DNA of 39,286 nt. It comes from Sphingomonas sp. Leaf22. GTDB lineage: Bacteria; Pseudomonadota; Alphaproteobacteria; Sphingomonadales; Sphingomonadaceae. Location: assembly GCF_001421715.1 (NCBI RefSeq), contig NZ_LMKP01000021.1, positions 15,222-54,507 of the forward strand. Reading direction: 5' to 3'. Within the stretch, counting starts at the first letter, position 1, and each line of letters begins with the position of its first letter. The translations under genes and the position numbers were made by a program. Under the pieces are notes generated by a model, which worked only from the letters and a program-made list of their open reading frames with translations, had not been told where the DNA came from and ran no database searches. This document shows positions 1-7,548 of the stretch, piece after piece.

Positions 1-19
1 GGCCTTTGAGCATGGCAGT

Positions 20-736
20 CTAGCAGGCGAGTGCCTGCCACTCCGCCAGCGCGGCGGAGCGGCGTTCCCTGTAAGTCTGGCGGTCGATCAGGTGGCGTTC
101 GAGACTGAAGTGGTTGTGGACATTGGCGTGAACCGAAGCAAATTTTTGCAGCGTCTTCATCTGGCGGAAACGCAGCATTGCCCGTTCCCTTCGTCGGAAC
201 GGAAGGTGGCTGTTCTCTACCCGGTTGTTGGCCCAGCGGCCGGTCTCCTGCTTCTGGCGACAGCCCAGTTCGTCCATCGCCGCACCGTAGGAGCGCAGCC
301 CGTCAGTGGTGACCGCCTCTGGTGAACCATGACGCCTGAGCGCCTTCTTCATGAAGGTGAGTGCCGCTGCCTTGTCACGGGTCCGGGTGACGTAGCTCTC
401 CAGCACCTCGCCTTCGTGATCCACCGCCCGCCACAGGTAGACCATCTCGCCGTTCAGCTTCACGTACATCTCGTCGAGATGCCAGCGCCAGTGGCGGAAG
501 CCCCGCATCCGGTTTACCCGCTGGCGGCGGATGTCACCGGCGAACAGCGGACCAAACCTGTTCCACCACAGCCGCACCGTCTCATGGCAGATGTCGATCC
601 CGCGCTCGAACAGCAGGTCTTCGACGTTGCGTAACGACAGCGGAAACCGGACGTACATCAGCACCACCAGCCGGATCACCTCGGGCGATGAGTTGAAGTA
701 GCGGAACGGGCTGGCGGGCTTGCGTGGACGGGGCAT
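20..736 (-). CDS. IS6-family DDE transposase
   Basis: This 238-residue protein is the normal size for IS6/IS26-type transposases. An N-terminal helix-turn-helix region (about residues 15-60) with the family phrase 'ICHETVRLWWNRFGP' precedes the DDE catalytic core. The likely catalytic residues are D88 in 'WHLDEMYV', D145 in 'TTDGLRSY' and E174 in 'NNRVENSH', which is followed by the conserved 'RRRERAM' tail. The enzyme moves its element by replicative (copy-in) transposition, and such elements often mediate deletions and cointegrates between copies. The reading frame is intact from ATG at 736 to the stop at 20. It sits alone, with no passenger gene visible in the window. Confidence 0.95.
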   Translation of the reverse strand: MPRPRKPASPFRYFNSSPEVIRLVVLMYVRFPLSLRNVEDLLFERGIDICHETVRLWWNRFGPLFAGDIRRQRVNRMRGFRHWRWHLDEMYVKLNGEMVYLWRAVDHEGEVLESYVTRTRDKAAALTFMKKALRRHGSPEAVTTDGLRSYGAAMDELGCRQKQETGRWANNRVENSHLPFRRRERAMLRFRQMKTLQKFASVHANVHNHFSLERHLIDRQTYRERRSAALAEWQALAC

Positions 737-768
737 GTTAGCCCCCTACCCTGCCCTGCTTACCAGAA

Positions 769-857
769 GGTGCATTTGGTTTGACGGAGCCAGCATGCCC
801 CTGCCCTACCCGCTCGCAGCCGCATTGACAGCCGGTGCATTTGCTTTGACCGTGCCC
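769..857 (-). repeat. Two near-identical IS6 end-like sequences in direct repeat
   Basis: Positions 769-791 and 834-857 read, on the plus strand, ggtgcatttggtttgacgg(agcc) and ggtgcatttgctttgaccg(tgccc). They match closely over about 20 bases and are 65 bp apart in the same orientation. The outer copy is probably the terminal repeat of the IS. The inner copy may be a subterminal transposase site or the end of an earlier nested element. Confidence 0.6.
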
Positions 858-891
858 TGAACACAGATGATGCGATATGTGCGACCGCGCC

Positions 892-2778
892 TTACGGCAA
901 GTTCAGCTGGGCGAGGATCTGCTGAAAGCGTGGCAGCGACCGCAGCGGCGCGAACATCGGATCGGCCTTGATCGCCGGGATATCGGGGCTGCGTTGCGCC
1001 AAGGCGTTTTCGATGATCGCCATCGCCTTGTCGCGCTCACCGCGCTGCGCGTGAACGGCACCGATCACAATCGCCTGATCGTCCGCTACCTTCAGCGCTT
1101 CCCGCAGCTCCGCGTCGGATGTCGCACGGTCGCCACGGCGTGCGGCGAGCACCGCCTCGCCCACGTTGCGGAACATGTCGTCGACCGGCATCGCCTGGAA
1201 CTCGACCAGCGCCGCATCGGTTCGCCCCAGCCACATGAGCGAAAGGCCAATATAATAGCGCGCATAGAACCGCTCGGGTGCCACCCGCAGCATACGCCGC
1301 AGCGCCGTGATCGCCGCTTCATAGTCGCCACCCAGATAATGGGCATTACCCTGCGCGGATATCGCGCTGGCGTTGAGCGGGTCGAGCGCAACCGCCTTGT
1401 CGGCCTGTGCTAGCGCGTCACGCGCATGGCCTATTTCGGCGAGGAAGAAGCTGTAACCGATGAGTGCCCCGGCATCGGTGCCAAGAGCATTGGCGCGGCG
1501 ATAGGCAGTAAGGGCGTCAGCGAAGCGAAGCTGGTTCTTGAGCAGGAATCCAAGCACCCTGTACGCGCGCGGCAAGTCCGGATTCAGGGCGATCGCGCGG
1601 CGCGCCACGGCGATCGCCGCGTTCATCGCCGCCGGCTGTTTTTCGGCGACGGTATAGAAGGTGGCGATATCTGCCATCGCCCCCGCCTTGGCGGCGAGCG
1701 CCTCGGCATAGTCCGGGTCCAGCGCCAGCGCGGCGTCCAGCAGACCGAGCACCTTGCGGGACACCGCCTCGCCGTCCTGATTCGTGCCAAGTTCGGTTGC
1801 CTGCAGCACCAGGTCGTGCGCCTTGACGTTGGTCGTGCCGACATCGGCGACCGCCGCCAGCTGGGCGGGGGCCAGCGAATTGCGCAGCGCCGTTGCGACC
1901 CGCGTGGCGATGTCGGACTGTACCGACAGGACGTCCTGGTTCTGGCGGTCGTAGCTTTCCGACCAGCGTTCGACCCCAGTACGGCCGTTGATGAGCTGTG
2001 CCGTTACGCGCACGACGTCCGCCGATCGCCGGATGCTGCCCGCCAGGATGTCGCTGACGTCCAGCCGGGCCGCCGCCGCCCCGGCGTCGAGGTCGCGGAC
2101 GGTTTCGGACGACAGCCGCGATACGATCTGGAAACCGGGAATGCGCGACAGCGCGGTGCGCAATTCCTCCGCCATCCCGTCGCCCAGATACGCCTGCGCC
2201 GGATCGCCCGACAGGTTGGCGAAGGGCAGCACCGCCATCCGGTTGTCCCCGGTATCGGTGCCGCGCATCCGCCACCACCCGCCCGCCCCGGCCGCTACCA
2301 CGGCAGCCGCGCCGCCGCCGATCAGCAGGCGGCGGTCGATCCCGCGTTTGGGCATCTGTACCGGCGGGGCCGGCCGTTCCCTGCCGGCCAGCACGGCCTG
2401 CACCGCCGCCAGAACCGCCAGATAGCGCGGATCGTTGCTATTGCCCTTCCACCCGATCAGCGGCAGGGCTTGGGTTTCGCCGAAGCCGAGCGGGGGTTCC
2501 ACCGGATCGATGCAGACCGGCATATACGCGCCGCGCCGCAGTGCGCGCGTCGCCTCGTCACGGACGAAGCTGCCCTCCGGCCCGGTCGAGCGGTTGCTCC
2601 ACACCACCAGCACGCACCGCGCGGCGGCCAGTTCGCGTCCGATCGTCTCGCGCCATTCGGTGCCGCCGCCGATATGCGCGTCCCACCAAACGCAGATCCC
2701 GTCCGCCTCAAGTGCCGCGACCAAGGGCGCGACCCGCGGCCGGTCTTTCGACTTGTACGACACGAACAGATCGGTCAC
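892..2778 (-). CDS. TIR-domain protein with membrane helix, TolB-like domain and TPR repeats
   Basis: The N-terminus (residues 3-120) is a TIR domain: 'DLFVSYKSKD' is the first strand and box 1, 'VLVVWSNRS' a later strand, and E75 in 'SFVRDEATRAL' sits where TIR NADases carry their catalytic glutamate. A single hydrophobic helix lies at about 151-168. It is followed by a TolB/FlgO-like region (181-290, 'MAVLPFANLSGDP') as found in adenylate-cyclase-like TPR proteins, then TPR repeats to the C-terminus (about 320-610). I start at GTG 2778, just before the TIR strand, because GGGGG lies 8 nt upstream; longer in-frame starts add about 36 residues that look unrelated. TIR proteins act either as scaffolds or as NAD-degrading immune effectors, and which applies here cannot be told by eye. 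It is divergent from the SLOG/four-helix gene, 140 bp away. Confidence 0.85.
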   Translation of the reverse strand: MTDLFVSYKSKDRPRVAPLVAALEADGICVWWDAHIGGGTEWRETIGRELAAARCVLVVWSNRSTGPEGSFVRDEATRALRRGAYMPVCIDPVEPPLGFGETQALPLIGWKGNSNDPRYLAVLAAVQAVLAGRERPAPPVQMPKRGIDRRLLIGGGAAAVVAAGAGGWWRMRGTDTGDNRMAVLPFANLSGDPAQAYLGDGMAEELRTALSRIPGFQIVSRLSSETVRDLDAGAAAARLDVSDILAGSIRRSADVVRVTAQLINGRTGVERWSESYDRQNQDVLSVQSDIATRVATALRNSLAPAQLAAVADVGTTNVKAHDLVLQATELGTNQDGEAVSRKVLGLLDAALALDPDYAEALAAKAGAMADIATFYTVAEKQPAAMNAAIAVARRAIALNPDLPRAYRVLGFLLKNQLRFADALTAYRRANALGTDAGALIGYSFFLAEIGHARDALAQADKAVALDPLNASAISAQGNAHYLGGDYEAAITALRRMLRVAPERFYARYYIGLSLMWLGRTDAALVEFQAMPVDDMFRNVGEAVLAARRGDRATSDAELREALKVADDQAIVIGAVHAQRGERDKAMAIIENALAQRSPDIPAIKADPMFAPLRSLPRFQQILAQLNLP

Positions 2779-2918
2779 GGCCTGATCCCCCAAACACCCC
2801 GCGACGCTTTTACCGATATATTTCGTTAAGCATAAGGGTCTTGTCGCACGCGCATACTTGGCGCGTGCCGGGAACAACTCTACCATTCATCATCGGGCAT
2901 GGACGTAAGGGGCGGCGG
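2779..2918. promoter_or_regulatory. Shared divergent promoter region of TIR and SLOG genes
   Basis: These 140 bp separate two genes that start outward in both directions, so both promoters must lie here or in the early coding sequence. Ribosome binding sites are visible at each edge: GGGGG at 2787-2791 for the minus-strand gene and AAGGGGCGG at about 2907-2915 for the plus-strand gene. I could not pick out a convincing -35/-10 pair. Confidence 0.4.
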
Positions 2919-4751
2919 ATGAATGGCCAGGACGTACGGACGCGCGCGGTGCCGCAGCCTGTCGGCGGAGCGGGACCGATCGATCGACATCCGCGATCCG
3001 ATGCGGCTACGTCCGGCATCGGAACCGCCGACGGTGCACCGATCGCGGTCGGCATCACGGGGCATCGTCCGGCGCGACTGAGCGGGGTCGACCCCGTCAT
3101 GTTGCGCGCCCGGATCGACGCGGCACTGGCGGCGCTGGCCGCGGCCGCGCCTAACGACCGTTTCCGCCTCGTCGGCAGCCTTGCCGAAGGGGCCGACACG
3201 ATGGCCGCCGATGCCGCGCTTGCCTTGGGGTGGCAGGTCGACACGGTCCTGCCCTTCGCGCGCGATGAATATGCGCGGGACTTCGCTGGAGCCAAGGCGA
3301 GTGAACTGATCGTGCGGATCAATCAATCGGCCAATGTGCTGGAACTTCCCGGACGGCGCGACGAACCAGGCGCCGCGGCCGCCGCCTATGAACGGGCGGG
3401 CCGGGTCGTTCTTACGCAAAGCGATATCTTGCTGGCGATATGGGACGGCGAACCGGCGCGCGGACGCGGCGGCGCGGCGCAGATCGTCGCCGAGGCCGTC
3501 GCCCATTCAATCCCGGTCGTGGTGCTCGATCCCGATGCGTCCCGGTCGCCGGTGCTGCTTTGGAGCGGCCTGAACGACCATGATGCCGGACCGGAGGCGG
3601 TGGACAGCGTCGCGCGCGGCGGGCTGGACGACCTGCCACGGCTGATGACCCGGCTGGCGTCGATCCCGCCGAACGGCGAAGCAGAAAAAGGACGGCGTTC
3701 CTGGATAAGGACGCCGCCGCTGTTCGCGATTGCCTATCCGCTGTTGCTGGCCTGCACCGGCGTCCGCAAGTTCCGCTTCGCCGATGTGCGCCGGCCGTGC
3801 CCGACACCTCGGGCAGTACAGGACGCCGCGGCGACGACGTTGCGGATGCGGATCGATGGCCTGTTATGGCCGCGCTTCGACCGGGCGGATTGCGAAGCGA
3901 GCCTTGCCGCGCAACTGTTTCGCAGCGCCTTCGTCAGCAGCTTTGCGCTGGCGGCGCTCGCCGTCGTACTGGCGCTGCTCGGTCTGGTCGTCCCGGTTGC
4001 CGTGAAACCGCTGCTGGCGGCGGGTGAATTCGTGTCGATCGCCACGATCCTGCTGGTCATCCGCTGGGGATCGCGGGCGGGGTGGCACGATCGCTGGCTC
4101 AACCAGCGGACCCTTGCCGAAGAACTGCGCTGCCTTGCGGTATCGGCATCGCTCGGCGACCTGTTCCTGCGCGGGTCGCGCACGGAGAATGGCGATGTCG
4201 CGGAACGCGAGCGGCGCGATCTCGCACGTCGCATCGGTTTGCCCTCGGCACGGATCGATGCCGCCTACCTCGCCGAAACCCATGCGAACCTCGTCGCGCT
4301 GCTCGACGACCAGATCGGCTATGTCTGCCGCGAGGCCGGTCGGATGCACAAGCTCGAACACCGGCTGCACCGCGTGGGCGGCGCTTTGTTCGCGATCACC
4401 GCCATCGTCTGCGCCGGCGTACTCGGGATCGAACTGGTCTGGACCTTTTTCGCACATGGTGAAGGCGGCGATCACCATATGCCGGTTGGCGTGACGATCG
4501 TCAGCGCCGCGCTGCCGGCGATCGGTGCCGCCATCTACGGCATCCGCATGCAAGGCGACTTTGCGGGTTCCGCCGAACGCAACGGGGCGCTTGCGGTACA
4601 CCTAGGCGAATTACTCCGGATCGTACAGGACGAAGCGCCGGGGTTCGACGGACTGCGCCGACTGATCCGGCGCACCGCGGAACTGCTCACCAGCGACGTT
4701 TCGCAATGGTCGAGAGCCACGCGCGCGCGTCCGTTGAGCCTGCCGGGGTGA
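2919..4751 (+). CDS. SLOG-type nucleotide-sensor protein with four membrane helices (SLATT-like)
   Basis: This protein has about 610 residues. The N-terminal half (about 42-205) looks like a Rossmann-type SLOG/DprA-like domain: 'GITGHR' at 45-50, 'GSLAEGAD' at 86-93 and 'DILLAIWDGEPARGRGG' at 169-185, motifs typical of nucleotide or ligand binding. The C-terminal half carries two hydrophobic pairs, at about 340-362 and 367-385, then 488-512 and 523-543. The stretch after the first pair ('WHDRWLNQRTLAEELR') resembles the SLATT family of membrane effectors that are coupled to SLOG or SMODS sensors in predicted nucleotide-signalling defence systems. I chose ATG 2919 because of the AAGGGGCGG upstream; the open frame to its left overlaps the TIR gene antisense. 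Pairing with a TIR protein fits a conflict or stress-response role, but that is inference. Confidence 0.75.
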   Translation: MNGQDVRTRAVPQPVGGAGPIDRHPRSDAATSGIGTADGAPIAVGITGHRPARLSGVDPVMLRARIDAALAALAAAAPNDRFRLVGSLAEGADTMAADAALALGWQVDTVLPFARDEYARDFAGAKASELIVRINQSANVLELPGRRDEPGAAAAAYERAGRVVLTQSDILLAIWDGEPARGRGGAAQIVAEAVAHSIPVVVLDPDASRSPVLLWSGLNDHDAGPEAVDSVARGGLDDLPRLMTRLASIPPNGEAEKGRRSWIRTPPLFAIAYPLLLACTGVRKFRFADVRRPCPTPRAVQDAAATTLRMRIDGLLWPRFDRADCEASLAAQLFRSAFVSSFALAALAVVLALLGLVVPVAVKPLLAAGEFVSIATILLVIRWGSRAGWHDRWLNQRTLAEELRCLAVSASLGDLFLRGSRTENGDVAERERRDLARRIGLPSARIDAAYLAETHANLVALLDDQIGYVCREAGRMHKLEHRLHRVGGALFAITAIVCAGVLGIELVWTFFAHGEGGDHHMPVGVTIVSAALPAIGAAIYGIRMQGDFAGSAERNGALAVHLGELLRIVQDEAPGFDGLRRLIRRTAELLTSDVSQWSRATRARPLSLPG

Positions 4752-4815
4752 CGCCGACGCGCGTCGATCAGCGGGCTCGCTGTTTCCTGGTCTGACGCTG
4801 GTCGCGTGGCGATGC

Positions 4816-4844
4816 GGCGGATCGGCGGATCGGCGGATCGGCGG
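4816..4844. repeat. Short tandem repeat, GGCGGATC x3
   Basis: Three perfect copies of the 8-mer GGCGGATC (4816-4839) are followed by a partial fourth copy. It lies between the SLOG gene and the IS3 remnant, outside any convincing gene, and is a likely slippage site. Confidence 0.8.
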
Positions 4845-4945
4845 CTAATAAGTCGATTTTGCTTCTCCGACTGCGGGAACGGGCAGCCGGGGGACTTTTT
4901 GCCGTTCTACCTCCGTTCCCCAGTAGTTGCGCCATATGGGGAATT

Positions 4946-5118
4946 AAAGGTGCCTTGCCGCAGTTCGCGAACCTCGCGTTCCAGCGCCTTCCATTTGTCT
5001 GCAACCTCAGTGGGGACGCCGCCCACCGCGAGAGGTCATCGCGCTCATCATCGGATACCATCCGCACCGCACGCTCGCGGACTTTTAGCGCAAATTTGTT
5101 CGTCGTGTTGCTTGTCAT
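4946..5118 (-). pseudogene. Degraded IS3-family transposase orfA fragment
   Basis: The start '[20 protein letters not shown]' and 'DDLSRWAA' match the helix-turn-helix N-terminus of IS3-type OrfA. About 30 codons that normally follow are missing, and the next recognisable piece, 'GVPTEVADKWKALEREVREL', lies in another reading frame (about 5010 down to 4950). This is the leucine-zipper-like segment of OrfA. An internal deletion with a frame change therefore destroyed the gene, and no orfB is present. A longer uninterrupted frame of 116 codons exists, but its second half does not look like protein. Confidence 0.7.
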
Positions 5119-5145
5119 GGCTCCACCTCCTCAGGAGTTGGAGCC
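5119..5145 (-). promoter_or_regulatory. Hairpin hiding the ribosome binding site of the IS3 orfA
   Basis: The 27 nt just before the orfA ATG are nearly palindromic (GGCTCCA / TGGAGCC outer arms, CTCCT / AGGAG inner arms, one mismatched pair). The AGGAGG ribosome binding site lies within the 3' arm. In RNA this would sequester the site. Leader hairpins that limit transposase translation from outside transcripts are known in several IS families, and this one fits that pattern. Confidence 0.55.
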
Positions 5146-5206
5146 TCCGACAAACCCGGGGCGGTACAAAGATGCAGTAACATTGCCGGCCAAGCAATCA
5201 CTTGGT

Positions 5207-6187
5207 TCAGGAGAAGTGGAAGAATCCTCCTGCTTCAGCCGCCACAAACCGCTCGGGCGCGACGCCGGCTACCTCTAGCGCTGCGGACAATTCCTCGACC
5301 GGTGCTCCACGCGCCTCGTCGGTGAGTTGGAACGTCCCCCAGTGGATGCCGAGCGCTCGATCTGCACCAACATCGCAGAAGATCCGCACTGCCTCGACGG
5401 GGTCGACATGCTGCGCCGCCATGAACCAGCGTGGCGCATAGGCACCAATCGGGATCAGCGCGACATCGGGTGCCCCGAGGTGCCCACGGATCTCGCCGAA
5501 GATGCGACCATCGCCATAGCCGGTGTCGCCGACGAACCAGATCGCGCCGGCGGGTGTCTCCAGGTAGTGGCCGCCCCACAGCATCATTCGCGTGTCGCTT
5601 GGCCAGCGGTTCGACCAGTGATAGGCGGGCGTCACGGTCGTCGCGATCTCGTCACCGAGCGCCAAGCGGTCCCACCAGTCGCCGGTGACGCAGCGGGCCG
5701 CAGGCACGGCCGCCCGCACGACGGCATCGTTTCCGAGCGGCATTACCATCAGCGGATCGTGGACCGCGTGCAGCCGCTGCAATGTCGCGACATCGAGATG
5801 ATCGTAATGACCGTGGCTGAGCAGCACGAAATCGATTGGCGGCAGGTCGTTGAACGCGATGCCCGGCGCTGTCACCCGCTTCGGTCCGATGCGGCGGAAC
5901 GGGCTCGCCCGCTCTGACCAGACCGGATCGGTAAGGATGTTGCGGCCCGCGACTTGGATCAACAGCGAGGCATGGCCGACCATCGTGATGCGCAGCCCGG
6001 CGACGCGTGCCTCGGGTTTGGCCGGGACGATGGGCACCGAGGCGGGCCATTTCACAGCGCCACCGGCCAGCTTCCATCGCAGCATGTCGGAGACGCCACG
6101 GTCGGTGCTCACCTGACCGGGATTGAAGAAGCGGGTGCCGTCGAAATGATCGCTCGGCGGGCCGTCATAATAGCGATTGCGGGCCAT
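5207..6187 (-). CDS. MBL-fold metallo-hydrolase (NAPE-PLD/UlaG-like)
   Basis: This 326-residue protein has the metal-binding motif 'SHGHYDHLD' at 124-132 (H125, H127, D129, H130), preceded by the first strand 'ITMVGHASLLIQ' (about 67-78) and 'ILTDPVWSERASP'. Later histidines lie in 'HWGTFQL'. The N-terminal 'FFNP' phrase and overall order match the NAPE-PLD-like branch of beta-lactamase-fold hydrolases, whose members include phospholipases and enzymes of unknown substrate. No signal peptide is visible, so it is probably cytoplasmic. It starts 3 bp after the SRAP stop and so is almost certainly the last gene of that operon. Placement under a LexA box suggests damage induction, but the substrate cannot be inferred. 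Confidence 0.85.
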   Translation of the reverse strand: MARNRYYDGPPSDHFDGTRFFNPGQVSTDRGVSDMLRWKLAGGAVKWPASVPIVPAKPEARVAGLRITMVGHASLLIQVAGRNILTDPVWSERASPFRRIGPKRVTAPGIAFNDLPPIDFVLLSHGHYDHLDVATLQRLHAVHDPLMVMPLGNDAVVRAAVPAARCVTGDWWDRLALGDEIATTVTPAYHWSNRWPSDTRMMLWGGHYLETPAGAIWFVGDTGYGDGRIFGEIRGHLGAPDVALIPIGAYAPRWFMAAQHVDPVEAVRIFCDVGADRALGIHWGTFQLTDEARGAPVEELSAALEVAGVAPERFVAAEAGGFFHFS

Positions 6188-6190
6188 CGG

Positions 6191-6817
6191 TCAGGCGACG
6201 CGCATCAACTGCGAGGGATAGGCGGTGAGCATGGTCAACGCCTCCTCGACTGGCGCGGTCAGCCAGCGCTCTTGATCCTCGGCGAGCAGGATCACCGGCA
6301 TCGCCTTTGGGTGTTTCGGCGCGACGAGCGGATTGGGCTCGGTGGTGCAGAAGGCGTAGACGCGGTCGTGGTCGGCATCTACCTTCCACAGGCCGGCGAA
6401 GCACGGCACCGGCTGGTCCTCGACGTTGAACCACCAGTTGGTATCGCCCGGACCCTGACGGTCGGACACATTCTTGGGTTCAGCGAAGCGAGTGAAGGGC
6501 ACGAGGCAGCGATGCTCGGTCCGTAGCAGCCAGGGCTTCCACAAATTGTTGTGCAAGTTGCGGGCGTCAGTCCACCAGTCGTAGAGGAACGGCAGTTCCC
6601 CCTCGCGCGCCGGACGCTTGCGGGGTTTTCGGGTCGGGAAGCCCCAGCGCATCGTGCTCAGCACCCGCCGGCCATCCTCGTAGCGCACGACATAGCCGGG
6701 CTTGCCGGGGGCGGCATAGTCCTTCTCCGTTCCCAGCACGTTGGCCGCGTCGTCGACCGCGGCAAGCGCATCGAAATAGCCGCGCGGATCGACCTTCAAG
6801 TTATAGAGATTGCACAT
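6191..6817 (-). CDS. SOS response-associated peptidase (SRAP, HMCES/YedK family)
   Basis: The protein has 208 residues, the usual size for the family. C2 after the initiator methionine is the residue that forms a covalent thiazolidine crosslink with abasic sites in single-stranded DNA. N87 in 'DARNLH', E113 in 'RFAEPK' and H169 in 'HPKAMPVIL' match the other conserved active-site positions. 'MRWGF' and 'FAGLW' are further family signatures. It protects abasic sites during replication. It sits 12 bp after the small upstream gene and 3 bp before the MBL gene, so the three are probably co-transcribed from the promoter region that holds a LexA box at 7251-7265. Confidence 0.93.
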   Translation of the reverse strand: MCNLYNLKVDPRGYFDALAAVDDAANVLGTEKDYAAPGKPGYVVRYEDGRRVLSTMRWGFPTRKPRKRPAREGELPFLYDWWTDARNLHNNLWKPWLLRTEHRCLVPFTRFAEPKNVSDRQGPGDTNWWFNVEDQPVPCFAGLWKVDADHDRVYAFCTTEPNPLVAPKHPKAMPVILLAEDQERWLTAPVEEALTMLTAYPSQLMRVA

Positions 6818-6829
6818 CGTCGTCTTCGA

Positions 6830-7207
6830 TCACGAGCGATGGCGCGAGACAAGCTTCTTCCACGTCGCCTTGTCCGGATAGGGCAGAGGCGCGCCGGTCG
6901 GAGGTTCGCGACCAACCGTGACGCGCGGTCGCGCCGCTGCTTTCTGCTCACGGCAGCCGGCGCAGCATAGGCGGGCTGCCACGGCGAGCAGGCCATCGTC
7001 CCAGCCGCGGCGGTTGAACATCCACCACAGGCATACCGCATCCAGCACGCGGACATGACCGCAGCGCGGCCAGGTCAGGCGCAACGTCCGCTTGTACAGT
7101 GCGCATTGCTCGAGCGTGCGCAGGCGACGTCCGACATGGCCGTAATCCGCTCGCGCTGCCCCCGTCGGAGCTGCCGGGCCGGCAGAATCGATCCCGTTTC
7201 GGTTCAC
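6830..7207 (-). CDS. Small conserved protein of unknown function, SRAP operon leader gene
   Basis: The predicted product is 125 residues with a convincing composition, unlike the flanking shadow frames: 'RRLRTLEQCALYKRTLRLTWPRCGHVRVLDAVCLWWMFNRRGWDD', then 'CCAGCREQ' and an ending 'YPDKATWKKLVSRHRS'. Cys pairs (the first Cys-x-x-Cys-like, the second C-x-x-C) hint at a metal site. I start at GTG 7207, which has GGGAGAG about 5 nt upstream; the frame stays open further up but would run through the shared promoter and LexA box. An alternative is a start closer to 'HVGRRLRTLEQ'. It is the first gene of the SRAP/MBL operon. I recognise this as a sphingomonad-type conserved hypothetical but know no function. 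Confidence 0.65.
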   Translation of the reverse strand: MNRNGIDSAGPAAPTGAARADYGHVGRRLRTLEQCALYKRTLRLTWPRCGHVRVLDAVCLWWMFNRRGWDDGLLAVAARLCCAGCREQKAAARPRVTVGREPPTGAPLPYPDKATWKKLVSRHRS

Positions 7208-7250
7208 CGAATCTCTCCCGTAACGCCTTGACCCTCCGGCAACAATTCTG

Positions 7251-7265
7251 GAACATATAGCGAAC
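7251..7265. promoter_or_regulatory. LexA box (GAAC-N7-GAAC), SOS operator
   Basis: The sequence GAACATATAGCGAAC is a perfect match to the direct-repeat operator bound by LexA in Alphaproteobacteria. It lies in the 76-bp divergent gap between the SRAP operon (start 7207) and the imuA remnant (start 7284), 19 bp before the imuA ATG. Both directions are classic SOS genes, so the site can explain damage control of both. Confidence 0.85.
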
Positions 7266-7283
7266 AAATGAGTCGCAACAGCC

Positions 7284-7548
7284 ATGTCCGCTAACCCCCA
7301 ACCCGATGATGCCCTGGCTCGCTTGCGCGAGGAGCTGGGTGCCGTCCGTGCGCCGAAGCTGGCGGTTCTGCCTTTCGGCATCGATGCGATCGACACGCGA
7401 CTCGCCGAGGGCGGGCTCGTGCTGGGCGGCCTTCACGAGGTGTTGCCGGCGACGCCGACGCTCACCGATGATGCCGCGGCGACGCTGTTTTGGGTCGGCA
7501 TCGCTGCCCGCGCCGCAGCGCGATCCGGTAGGCGTGTGCTTTGGGCGC
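7284..7548 (+). pseudogene. imuA: imuA, N-terminal fragment only
   Basis: The first 88 or so codons ('LARLREELGAVRAPKLAVLPFGIDAID', 'GLVLGGLHEVLPA', 'GRRVLWAL') match the start of ImuA, the RecA/SulA-like accessory factor of the imuA-imuB-dnaE2 mutagenesis cassette. Full ImuA is more than twice as long. At about 7548 the sequence jumps, in another frame, into dnaE2; the rest of imuA, all of imuB and the front of dnaE2 are missing. The frame runs on for about 20 codons of unrelated sequence to 7616. The promoter and LexA box remain, so a short peptide may still be induced by damage. Confidence 0.8.

Larger units (their letters stand above)
1..857 (-). mobile_element. IS6-family insertion sequence, far end cut by window edge
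   Basis: The element holds one transposase gene and a terminal-repeat-like sequence at its upstream (high-coordinate) end. Read on the minus strand, that end begins GGGCACGGTCAAAGCAAATGC at about 857. The other end is not in the window or not recognisable, so the target duplication cannot be checked. The end lies only about 35 bp past the stop of the TIR-TPR gene, so the insertion probably removed or displaced that gene's natural 3' flank. Confidence 0.7.
4946..5168 (-). mobile_element. IS3-family element remnant (one end plus broken orfA)
   Basis: The minus strand from 5168 reads TGTACCGCCCCGGGTTTGTC, a typical IS3-type terminal repeat beginning with TG. It is followed by a hairpin and the start of orfA. 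The rest of the element (most of orfA, all of orfB and the other end) is not recognisable before the SLOG gene, so this is a fossil. Confidence 0.65.

Noticed and set aside
1426..2829. 467-codon plus-strand open frame opposite the TIR-TPR gene
   Set aside because: It lies wholly antisense to a gene with clear domains and has an arginine/histidine-rich composition typical of GC-rich shadow frames.
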